Source of the DNA: CBDCGS01 sp965216915
Lineage (GTDB): Bacteria; Pseudomonadota; Alphaproteobacteria; UBA828
Length of the DNA: 64,000 bases
Assembly (NCBI GenBank): GCA_965216915.1
Contig: CBDCGS010000011.1
Coordinates: forward strand, 1,116,001 to 1,180,000
Reading direction: 5' to 3'
Positions 8,448 through 15,575 of this stretch are shown here, in pieces; positions within the stretch are counted from its first letter, which is position 1, and each line of letters starts with the position of its first letter. The notes under the pieces were generated by a model. It made no database searches. It was not told the origin of the DNA and saw nothing but the letters and a program-made list of their open reading frames with translations. The translations under genes were made by a program, and so were the position numbers.

Positions 8448-10066
8448 ACGCCGAGGCGCGCGTTCGGCCAACGCGGTTCTCCGCGCTCGCGGCGTGGGTC
8501 GCCGGCCTCGCGGGTTGGCGGCGTTCCGCGCTGGCGCTCGTGCTCGGCCTCCTCGCCGCCGGGGCGCTGCCGCCCATCCACGCCTTGCCGCTTTTGGTGG
8601 TGTCGTTCACGGGGTTCGCTTGGTTGGTTGCGGCCAGCCGATCGCCGTGGCGTGCGATGATCTGTGGCTGGTGGTTCGGCTTCGGGCACTTCATCGCGAG
8701 TATCTACTGGATCAGCGCGGCGCTCACCGTCGATTCCGAAAAGTTCGGCTGGCTCGTTGTACCGGCCGTGATCGGCCTTTCTGCAGGCTTCGCCCTCTTC
8801 ATTGCCGTCGCTGCAGGGGCGGCGCGGCTGCTGCCGCTCGGCAGCGCGGGAATCGCTGTTTCGCTTGCGGTCGGCTGGACCGGCGCCGAGTGGCTCCGCG
8901 GACACATTCTCACCGGGTTTCCGATGAACCTCATCGGAACGGTTTGGGCGCCCTCGATCGGCATGATCCAGGTGACCGCGCTCATCGGGGTCTATGGCCT
9001 GAGCTTCGTCACGGTGCTCGCCGCAGCGGCGCCGGCGACTCTCGCAGGGCCGCACGAAGAAGGTCGCGCCCGACGCCTGCGCTGGCTGCCCCTCGCCGGC
9101 GCGTTTTGCGTGCTTCTGGCGATCTGGGTGGGAGGCCAGATTCGTCTCGGCCTCGCACCCGACCTCGGTGCCGACGAAACACGCATTCGGGTCGTTCAGC
9201 CCAACGTCGAGCAGGCCAAGAAGTGGCGCCCGGAAGAAAGGCTCGCCATCGTCGAGCGCCAGGTCGCGCTGTCACGGGCGCCGGGCTTCGAAGCGATCGA
9301 CCATGTCATTTGGCCGGAAGCCGCCCTCCCGTTTTTCCTTCCCGAGGCCTCGGCGAACCTTCGTCGGCGCATCGCCTCGGCTGCGCCGCCTGGTGGCTTT
9401 CTCGTGACCGGCGCGCCGCGTCGCGACGTGACGGGCGGTCGAACCACGGCCTTGTGGAACAGCCTTTACATGCTCGCCTCCGATGGGGCGATTGTGGCGA
9501 CCTACGACAAGCACCATTTGGTGCCATTTGGTGAGTATATCCCGCTGCGCTCGGTGCTTGGTTTTCTGCCCAAATTGACCTTCGGGATCTTGGACTACTC
9601 CGAAGGCGCGGGCGCACGCACCCTCCGCTCGGGCGTCATGCCGCCCTTCAGCCCATTGATTTGCTATGAGGCGATTTTCCCGGGCGAGGTGGTGGCGGCG
9701 GATGAGCGGCCGGCGTGGTTGCTCAACGTCACCAATGATGCCTGGTATGGCGAGACGGCTGGGCCGCACCAGCATTTCCAGACGGCGCGATTGCGCGCCG
9801 TGGAAGAAGGCCTCCCGCTCGTGCGCGCCGCCAATACCGGCATTTCGGCTGTGATCGATGCGCACGGGCGCGTCCTGTCGCGCCTCGAAATCGGTGCCGC
9901 CGGTGTGATCGACGCCAACTTGCCGCGACCACTTGCGGCGCCACCGCCCTACGCGGTCGTCGGCGACGTCGTGCTGATTGCCTTGGTCGCACTCGCAATT
10001 CTTCCGTTTCTCGGCGCCCGTGCGTCGAGAAGCGCCCTCCGGGATGCGTTTGGTAAACAATTGTAA
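8444..10066 (+). CDS. lnt: Apolipoprotein N-acyltransferase
   Basis: An inner-membrane enzyme that adds the third acyl chain to the N-terminal cysteine of lipoproteins. The 540-residue protein has several N-terminal membrane segments and a C-terminal nitrilase domain. The nitrilase triad is visible: Glu in VIWPEAALPFF (near 292), Lys in YDKHHLVPFGEYIP (near 356) and Cys in PLICYEAIFP (near 407). The start is GTG, overlapping the corC stop (GTGA). It is the last gene of the operon; a regulatory gap follows. Confidence 0.95.
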   Translation: MNAEARVRPTRFSALAAWVAGLAGWRRSALALVLGLLAAGALPPIHALPLLVVSFTGFAWLVAASRSPWRAMICGWWFGFGHFIASIYWISAALTVDSEKFGWLVVPAVIGLSAGFALFIAVAAGAARLLPLGSAGIAVSLAVGWTGAEWLRGHILTGFPMNLIGTVWAPSIGMIQVTALIGVYGLSFVTVLAAAAPATLAGPHEEGRARRLRWLPLAGAFCVLLAIWVGGQIRLGLAPDLGADETRIRVVQPNVEQAKKWRPEERLAIVERQVALSRAPGFEAIDHVIWPEAALPFFLPEASANLRRRIASAAPPGGFLVTGAPRRDVTGGRTTALWNSLYMLASDGAIVATYDKHHLVPFGEYIPLRSVLGFLPKLTFGILDYSEGAGARTLRSGVMPPFSPLICYEAIFPGEVVAADERPAWLLNVTNDAWYGETAGPHQHFQTARLRAVEEGLPLVRAANTGISAVIDAHGRVLSRLEIGAAGVIDANLPRPLAAPPPYAVVGDVVLIALVALAILPFLGARASRSALRDAFGKQL

Positions 10067-10107
10067 AAATGGCTTTTCTTAACGCGACTCAACAGGGCTA
10101 TTTGTGC

Positions 10108-10121
10108 CAGTGTTGACACTG
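10108..10121. promoter_or_regulatory. Inverted repeat (possible operator) upstream of the XRE gene
   Basis: CAGTGT and ACACTG form 6-base arms around TG. The repeat overlaps the TTGACA hexamer at 10113-10118, the best -35 candidate for the XRE gene. Its position fits a site for repressor binding, possibly autoregulation. Confidence 0.45.
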
Positions 10122-10141
10122 TTAATTCCAGACTGTAAGGA
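10113..10141 (+). promoter_or_regulatory. Candidate promoter of the XRE regulator gene
   Basis: The -35 element TTGACA (10113-10118) is perfect. The -10 candidate 17 bases later (TAAGGA, 10136-10141) is weak. The stretch from 10067 to 10140 is noticeably richer in A/T than its flanks. Confidence 0.4.
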
Positions 10142-10225
10142 TTCAACCGACCGTTGAATCGCGTCGGTCCGCGATCACGCCACGTGACTCGCCGCCGCGA
10201 GGTTAACGACTTGGAGGCCGGGCAC

Positions 10226-10639
10226 ATGGCTCTAAGACCGCACCCCGTCGATGTTCACGTCGGCAAACGCGTACGGTTGCGCCGCACACTCCTAGGGATG
10301 AGCCAGGAGAAACTTGGCGACGCAATCGGGCTGACCTTTCAGCAGGTGCAGAAGTACGAAAGAGGAACGAATCGCATCGGGTCGAGTCGGCTGTTTCAGC
10401 TATCTCAAGTGCTCGATATCCCCGTTTCGTATTTCTTCGACGATCTTCCCATCGAATTTGCTGGCAACGCCAACGGTTCAGCCGACCACGGGGCGGCCGG
10501 CACCTATGATAGCGATCCGTTGGCTCGGCGCGAGACGCTCGAGCTCGTCCGCGCGTATTACCGTATTTCCGACCCCGCCGTGCGCAAGCGCGTATTCGAA
10601 CTCGTGAAGGCGGTCGGAGCACCCCCCGACCAGGGCTGA
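10226..10639 (+). CDS. XRE/Cro-family transcriptional regulator
   Basis: A 137-residue regulator with an N-terminal helix-turn-helix: GKRVRLRRTLLGMSQEKLG, then LTFQQVQKYERGTNRI, covering about residues 13-70. The C-terminal part (about 95-130) is charged and helical. The ATG at 10226 is preceded by a clear GGAGG at 10212-10216. Such small XRE proteins next to metK are common in alphaproteobacteria. The gene lies alone between lnt and metK with its own promoter-like region. Its targets cannot be read from the sequence. Confidence 0.88.
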   Translation: MALRPHPVDVHVGKRVRLRRTLLGMSQEKLGDAIGLTFQQVQKYERGTNRIGSSRLFQLSQVLDIPVSYFFDDLPIEFAGNANGSADHGAAGTYDSDPLARRETLELVRAYYRISDPAVRKRVFELVKAVGAPPDQG

Positions 10640-10789
10640 TCCCCAAGTCATGCGCTGGTGCCAGGCGGTGCCTCCGCCGGCCCCTGCACTTGACCCCCCA
10701 TCCGATCGCTGCGAAAAGACCCCGGCCCGGCGCAACGCGCGCTGAACGGTCGCTGCGCGGTGTTTCCATTGCATCGAGGAGGTCACTCA

Positions 10790-11959
10790 TTGGCCCTGTC
10801 CAACTATCTGTTTACGAGCGAATCGGTTTCCGAAGGACATCCCGACAAGGTGTGTGATCGGATCTCGGATGCGGTTGTCGACACCTACTTGACCAAGGAT
10901 CCTGACGCGCGCGTCGCTTGCGAAACGCTGGTCACCACCAACCGGATCGTTCTCGCGGGCGAGGTCCGGGGTCCCGAGTCCATCACCCCGGACGACCTTG
11001 AGGCGACCGCGCGCAAATGTGTCCGCGAGATCGGCTATGAGCAGGACGGATTCCATTGGGAGCGCTCCCACGTCCAGATCTTTCTCCACGCACAATCGAC
11101 CGATATCGCCATGGGGGTCGATGCGGACGGCAACAAGGACCAGGGTGCGGGCGATCAAGGCATCATGTTTGGGTATGCCTGCGACGAAACCGACGTCCTC
11201 ATGCCCGCTCCACTCCACTATTCGCACGCAATCCTTCGCTCGCTCGCGGAAGCCCGCCATTCGGGCGCGGAACCTGGCCTCGGCCCCGACGCCAAAAGCC
11301 AGGTGACGCTGGCCTATGAGAACGGCCGGCCGGTGCGGGCCACGTCGGTGGTTGTCTCCACCCAACATGACGCTGCGCTGTCGCAGGACGACGTACGTGC
11401 GGTCGTTCGGCCCCATGTCGTGAATGTGCTTCCCGAGGGGTGGATGTGTGACGAGGACGAGTTCTACGTCAACCCGACGGGTCGTTTCGTCATCGGCGGG
11501 CCCGATGGCGACGCCGGCCTCACGGGCCGCAAGATCATCGTCGACACCTACGGCGGGGCCGCGCCGCATGGCGGCGGTGCGTTCTCGGGCAAGGATCCGA
11601 CGAAGGTGGATCGCTCGGCGGCCTATGCCGCGCGCTATTTGGCCAAGAACGTCGTCGCCGCCGGCCTGGCGACCAAGTGCACCATTCAGCTCGCCTACGC
11701 CATTGGCGTCGCGCATCCACTGTCGGTCTACGTCGACACGGCGGGCACGGGCGAGATCGACGAGGAAAAGCTTTCTACGACGCTGCGCGAAGCGATGGAC
11801 CTGACGCCCCGCGGAATCCGCGAGCACCTCGAGCTGAGCCGGCCAATCTACGCGCGCACCGCCGCCTACGGACATTTCGGCCGCCCGCCAGAGCCAGACG
11901 GCGGCTTCTCGTGGGAAAAGACGGATCTCGCCGACGCGTTGCGCTCCGCGCTCGCCTAG
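10790..11959 (+). CDS. metK: S-adenosylmethionine synthetase
   Basis: Makes S-adenosylmethionine from ATP and methionine. The 389-residue protein has the ATP-binding SEGHPDKVCD near the N-terminus, GAGDQGIMFGYA near residue 118, and the glycine-rich GGGAFSGKDPTKVDRSAAYA segment near 260. The TTG start at 10790 is chosen because a strong GAGGAGG (10776-10782) sits seven bases before it and the protein then begins MALSNYLFTSES, as expected. A GTG at 10760 would only add a leader peptide-like extension. No SAM riboswitch could be recognised in the 150-base leader. Confidence 0.96.
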   Translation: MALSNYLFTSESVSEGHPDKVCDRISDAVVDTYLTKDPDARVACETLVTTNRIVLAGEVRGPESITPDDLEATARKCVREIGYEQDGFHWERSHVQIFLHAQSTDIAMGVDADGNKDQGAGDQGIMFGYACDETDVLMPAPLHYSHAILRSLAEARHSGAEPGLGPDAKSQVTLAYENGRPVRATSVVVSTQHDAALSQDDVRAVVRPHVVNVLPEGWMCDEDEFYVNPTGRFVIGGPDGDAGLTGRKIIVDTYGGAAPHGGGAFSGKDPTKVDRSAAYAARYLAKNVVAAGLATKCTIQLAYAIGVAHPLSVYVDTAGTGEIDEEKLSTTLREAMDLTPRGIREHLELSRPIYARTAAYGHFGRPPEPDGGFSWEKTDLADALRSALA

Positions 11960-11968
11960 TCGCCGCCC

Positions 11969-12688
11969 ATGGAGCGCCGGCGCCGCGTATACGGCCGACG
12001 GCGCGTTCACCGCTTGCGCGCGGGACGGCGTGCCGTCCTGGAGGCGCTGCTTCCGACAGTCGAGCTAACGCCCGCCGATCTCGGCGCGCTGGGCCCACCC
12101 GGCGCGCTCTTTACCGAGCCGGTGCGCGAGGTTTGGCTCGAAATCGGCTTTGGTGCCGGCGAGCATCTCGCCTATCAGCTCCGCGCGAATGCCGACGTCG
12201 GGATCATCGGCTGCGAGCCGTTCGTCGAAGGCGTGTCGCGGTGCCTTCAGAGCCTGGATGCGGATGGCACGGTCGGCCGCGCGCGCATTCTCGTCGACGA
12301 TGCTCGGCTGTTGGTCGCGGGTCTTCCCGCGTGCAGCATCGCGCGGGCGTTCGTCCTGTTTCCCGATCCCTGGCCCAAGAAGAGGCATCACAAGCGGCGC
12401 ATCATCGATGCGGACATGCTGGCCGCTTTTGCGCGCATCTTGGTTGACGGCGCCGAGCTGAGACTCGCGACCGATGATCCGGGTTACCTGCGGTGGATGC
12501 TGCAGCGCCTGCATGGGCACGCGTCGTTTTGCTGGCTCGCCGAGGATGCTGCGGATTGGCGACGCCGGCCCGCCGATTGGCCAGAAACCCGCTATGCGGT
12601 CAAGGCGGCCGACGCCGGCCGGCCATCGACCTATCTGCGCTATCGCCGGCGCACCCGCCCTGTCGAAGTTGCCGGAGAAAGCGCTTGA
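11969..12688 (+). CDS. trmB: tRNA (guanine-N7)-methyltransferase
   Basis: Methylates G46 of tRNA using SAM. The 239-residue protein has the SAM-binding segment EIGFGAGEHL (about 53-62) and the family signature FPDPWPKKRHHKRR near residue 131. It follows metK by nine bases, so the SAM producer and a SAM user are probably cotranscribed. A terminator-like hairpin lies about 100 bases downstream. Confidence 0.95.
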   Translation: MERRRRVYGRRRVHRLRAGRRAVLEALLPTVELTPADLGALGPPGALFTEPVREVWLEIGFGAGEHLAYQLRANADVGIIGCEPFVEGVSRCLQSLDADGTVGRARILVDDARLLVAGLPACSIARAFVLFPDPWPKKRHHKRRIIDADMLAAFARILVDGAELRLATDDPGYLRWMLQRLHGHASFCWLAEDAADWRRRPADWPETRYAVKAADAGRPSTYLRYRRRTRPVEVAGESA

Positions 12689-12791
12689 AGGCGCTGGTAT
12701 CAGCACGATATGCTCTTAGTTACCGCTCGTTGACGACACGGGTCGGGGCGGTTGATAGCTCCGAGGTCTTTGAGCGTGTGTGAAGACAACG

Positions 12792-12820
12792 GTGGGCGGC
12801 GGGCCCACTTTTTTATTTTT
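12792..12820 (+). terminator. Rho-independent terminator / rimP leader hairpin
   Basis: GTGGGC (12792-12797) pairs with GCCCAC (12803-12808) across a five-base loop and is followed by six T, one A and five more T. It lies 25 bases before the rimP start. It may simply end metK-trmB, but a GTGGGC/GCCCAC terminator directly before rimP matches the known alphaproteobacterial rimP leader, a proposed attenuator of the rimP-nusA operon. Confidence 0.85.
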
Positions 12821-12844
12821 GGCGGGACCTGTCGACGATAGCGC

Positions 12845-13336
12845 GTGGAACGCATACAACAGATCGAAGAACTGATCGCACCATCGCTTTCGGCCCTCGG
12901 CCACGATGTGGTTCGGGTGCGTCTCAGCGGAAGTCAGCGGCCGGTGCTACAAGTGATGATCGAGCGGAGCGATCACGCGCCGCTCACCGTCGACGATTGC
13001 GCCGATGCGAGTCGCACGATTTCGGCGGTGTTGGACGTCGAGGATCCGATCTCGGGGACCTACACGCTTGAGGTGAGTTCGCCCGGGATCGATCGTCCAC
13101 TGATCAAACTCGAGGATTTTGATCGCTTTGCTGGGTTTGTCGCCAAGATCGAGCTGAGCGAACCCTTGCATGGCCGAAAGCGGTTTCGTGGTCAGCTCCG
13201 CGGTGTTGACGCTGACGCGGTGCGTGTCGCTTTGGATGACGGCGAGGTGGCTTTGCCTTACAAAGCCATTCGAAATGCGAAGCTGGTGCTCACCGACGAG
13301 CTCATCGCGGCGGCGAGCGCGGCAGGACGGGTGTGA
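12845..13336 (+). CDS. rimP: Ribosome maturation factor RimP
   Basis: Assembly factor for the 30S subunit. The 163-residue protein has the N-terminal domain with LEVSSPGIDRPL (about 76-87) and a C-terminal SH3-like half. The GTG start gives MERIQQIEELIAPSLSALG, typical of the family. It is the first gene of the rimP-nusA-infB-rbfA-truB-rpsO-pnp operon, and its stop overlaps the nusA start. The terminator-like hairpin upstream suggests control by attenuation. Confidence 0.95.
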   Translation: MERIQQIEELIAPSLSALGHDVVRVRLSGSQRPVLQVMIERSDHAPLTVDDCADASRTISAVLDVEDPISGTYTLEVSSPGIDRPLIKLEDFDRFAGFVAKIELSEPLHGRKRFRGQLRGVDADAVRVALDDGEVALPYKAIRNAKLVLTDELIAAASAAGRV

Positions 13337-14937
13337 CGCCGATGGAGAATGAAGTCAAAGGCCTCGCGCGCTTCGAGCTGTTGCAGGTGGCCGACGCGGT
13401 CGCCCGCGAAAAAAGCATCGAGCGCGAGCTCGTGCTCGAGGCGATGGAGCAAGCGATCACCCACGCCGGCAAGCGGAAGTATGGGCAGGAGCACGACATT
13501 CGCACGGAGATCGACCGCGACACGGGTGAGATCCGCCTGATGCGGTTTCTCGAAGTCGCCGATCCGGTCGAGAACGAGGCGATGCAGATCACGCTCTCCG
13601 AGGCGCAAGAGCGCAATCCGGCGGCCCAGGTCGGGGACTATTTGGCCGACCCGCTGCCGCCGATCGATTTCGGGCGGATCGCCGCGCAAACCGCCAAGCA
13701 GGTGATCGTGCAGAAGGTCCGCGAAGCGGAGCGCGCGCGGCAATATGACGAATACAAGGATCGCGTCGGCGAGATTGCCAACGGCCTTGTCAAACGCACG
13801 GAATATGGCGGGCTCACCGTCGACCTTGGGCGCGCGGAGGCCGTTATCAGGCGCGATGATCTGCTGCCGCGCGAATCGTTCCGCAGCGGCGATCGCGTGC
13901 GCGGCTACATCTACGACGTGCGCCGCGAGCCGCGGGGCCCGCAGATCTTCATGTCGCGCACCCACCCGATCTTCATGTCGAAGCTGTTTGCCCAGGAGGT
14001 TCCCGAGATCTACGACGGCATCATCGAAATCAAAGCCGTCGCACGGGATCCGGGCAGCCGCGCCAAGATCGCCGTGTTCTCGAACGACACGAGCATCGAT
14101 CCCGTCGGCGCCTGCGTCGGCATGCGCGGCTCGCGGGTGCAGGCCGTTGTGAGCGAGCTTCAAGGCGAAAAGATCGACATCATCCAGTGGTCGCCGGATC
14201 CGGCGACGTTCGTGGTCAACTCCTTGGCGCCGGCCGAGGTGAGCAAGGTCGTGCTCGACGAGGACGCGCGGCGCATCGAGGTCGTCGTGCCCGATGAGCA
14301 GCTGAGCCTTGCGATTGGGCGGCGTGGCCAAAATGTGCGGTTGGCGTCGAACCTCACCGGATGGGACATCGACATTCTGACCGAGGCCGAAGAATCCGAA
14401 CGCCGGCAGGAAGAGTTCCGCTCGCGCTCGGAAGGCTTCATGAAGGCGCTCGACGTGGATGACGTGATTGCGCATCTCCTGGTCACCGAGGGCTTCACCA
14501 CAGTGGACGAAGTCGCCTACGTGCCGATCGAGGAGCTTGCGGGTATCGAAGGGTTTGATGAGGACCTCGCCGAGGAGCTTGCCGCGCGCGCGGCAAGCTA
14601 TCTGGAGGATCTCAACGCCACGCTCGACGACAGGCGTCGCGCACTTGGCGTGGCGGACGATGTGGCGGCGATCGAGGCGCTCACGCCCGCGATGCTCGTG
14701 GCGCTTGGTGAAAACGAGATCAAGACCCTCGATGACGTCGGCGACCTCGCGGGCGACGAATTGATCGAGCTGCTCGGGGCGTCGGCACCCGACCTCGATA
14801 CGGCAAACGAAATCATCATGGCGGCGCGGGCGCATTGGTTCGACGATGAGGAGGCGCCGAGCACCGACGATGTCGCCGACGAAGCCGATCCGGCGGAGTC
14901 GGCCGACGCGGTCGAGAGGGAGGGCGTCAGCGCGTGA
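13333..14937 (+). CDS. nusA: Transcription termination/antitermination factor NusA
   Basis: An RNA-polymerase-binding factor that modulates pausing, termination and antitermination. The 534-residue protein contains the N-terminal domain (1-125), an S1 domain (about 135-200), two KH domains (about 205-345, with VGACVGMRGSRVQ and LAIGRRGQNVRLAS) and C-terminal acidic repeats with helix-hairpin-helix character. A GTG start overlaps the rimP stop; ATG at 13342 is an alternative. The C-terminal ~40 residues are very acidic. Confidence 0.96.
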   Translation: MTPMENEVKGLARFELLQVADAVAREKSIERELVLEAMEQAITHAGKRKYGQEHDIRTEIDRDTGEIRLMRFLEVADPVENEAMQITLSEAQERNPAAQVGDYLADPLPPIDFGRIAAQTAKQVIVQKVREAERARQYDEYKDRVGEIANGLVKRTEYGGLTVDLGRAEAVIRRDDLLPRESFRSGDRVRGYIYDVRREPRGPQIFMSRTHPIFMSKLFAQEVPEIYDGIIEIKAVARDPGSRAKIAVFSNDTSIDPVGACVGMRGSRVQAVVSELQGEKIDIIQWSPDPATFVVNSLAPAEVSKVVLDEDARRIEVVVPDEQLSLAIGRRGQNVRLASNLTGWDIDILTEAEESERRQEEFRSRSEGFMKALDVDDVIAHLLVTEGFTTVDEVAYVPIEELAGIEGFDEDLAEELAARAASYLEDLNATLDDRRRALGVADDVAAIEALTPAMLVALGENEIKTLDDVGDLAGDELIELLGASAPDLDTANEIIMAARAHWFDDEEAPSTDDVADEADPAESADAVEREGVSA

Positions 14938-15560
14938 CACGATCGTCGGCCCCTCTCTCCACGAGCCAAGATCGGCACACGTCTCGCAGGCGTTGCGCCG
15001 CGAGCGGAGAGCGTGCGCCGAAGGAAGGGATGGTGCGACTCGTGGTCGATCCGGGCGGCTTGATCGTTCCTGACATCGCGGAGCGGTTGCCGGGTCGTGG
15101 AATCTGGGTGTCCGCGCAGCGTGCGGCCGTGCGCCGCGCGGCGGCGGATCGCCGCTTGATCGGCCGCCAAAAGGTTGGGTCGCCAAAGACAGACCTCGCC
15201 GACGAAGTAGAGCGTCAGCTGGCGCGAAGCGCGTTGAATTGGCTTGGCTTGGCGCGACGGGCGGGCGCTGTCTCCAACGGGTTCGATTCGGTGTGCCGCG
15301 CCCTTGGGCGTGGCCGGGTCGGAGCGTTGGTCGAGGCGCGCGATGCCGCCGCGGATGGAGCGCGGCGTGTGATCGCCCGGGCTGAAGGAAAGCCGGTCGT
15401 CACGCTGTTCGATGGCGAGGAGCTAAGCCGCGCCCTGGGAAGAGACAATGTCGTTCACATCGCCCTCGACAGTGGTCGGATCACCGATCAATTCCTGGCC
15501 GAGTGCGGTCGCCTCGCCGGATTTCGCGACTCCCGCGCCGGTTTGGCCGCGAACGCATGA
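14934..15560 (+). CDS. YlxR (DUF448) / L7Ae-like RNA-binding protein
   Basis: A 208-residue protein with an N-terminal YlxR domain (about 18-75; CAASGERAPKEGMVRLV and GRGIWVS correspond to the family's RNA-binding surface) and a C-terminal ribosomal L7Ae-like domain (about 90-185, with LNWLGLARRAGAVSNG). The fused form between nusA and infB is usual in alphaproteobacteria. The GTG start overlaps the nusA stop (GTGA). The role is unproven; nucleic-acid binding is expected. Confidence 0.9.
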   Translation: MTRSSAPLSTSQDRHTSRRRCAASGERAPKEGMVRLVVDPGGLIVPDIAERLPGRGIWVSAQRAAVRRAAADRRLIGRQKVGSPKTDLADEVERQLARSALNWLGLARRAGAVSNGFDSVCRALGRGRVGALVEARDAAADGARRVIARAEGKPVVTLFDGEELSRALGRDNVVHIALDSGRITDQFLAECGRLAGFRDSRAGLAANA

Positions 15561-15575
15561 CCGAGACATGATCGC

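Noticed and set aside
10640..10789. SAM-sensing riboswitch before metK
   Set aside because: The leader is GC-rich with several possible stems, but none of the conserved core sequences of SAM-II or SAM/SAH elements could be identified.
10760..10789. GTG start for metK at 10760
   Set aside because: The strong GAGGAGG lies downstream of it and is correctly spaced only for the TTG at 10790.
13258..15186. Long minus-strand frame opposite nusA and the YlxR gene
   Set aside because: It lies fully antisense to well-conserved genes and shows low-complexity Arg/Asp-rich sequence with no motifs.
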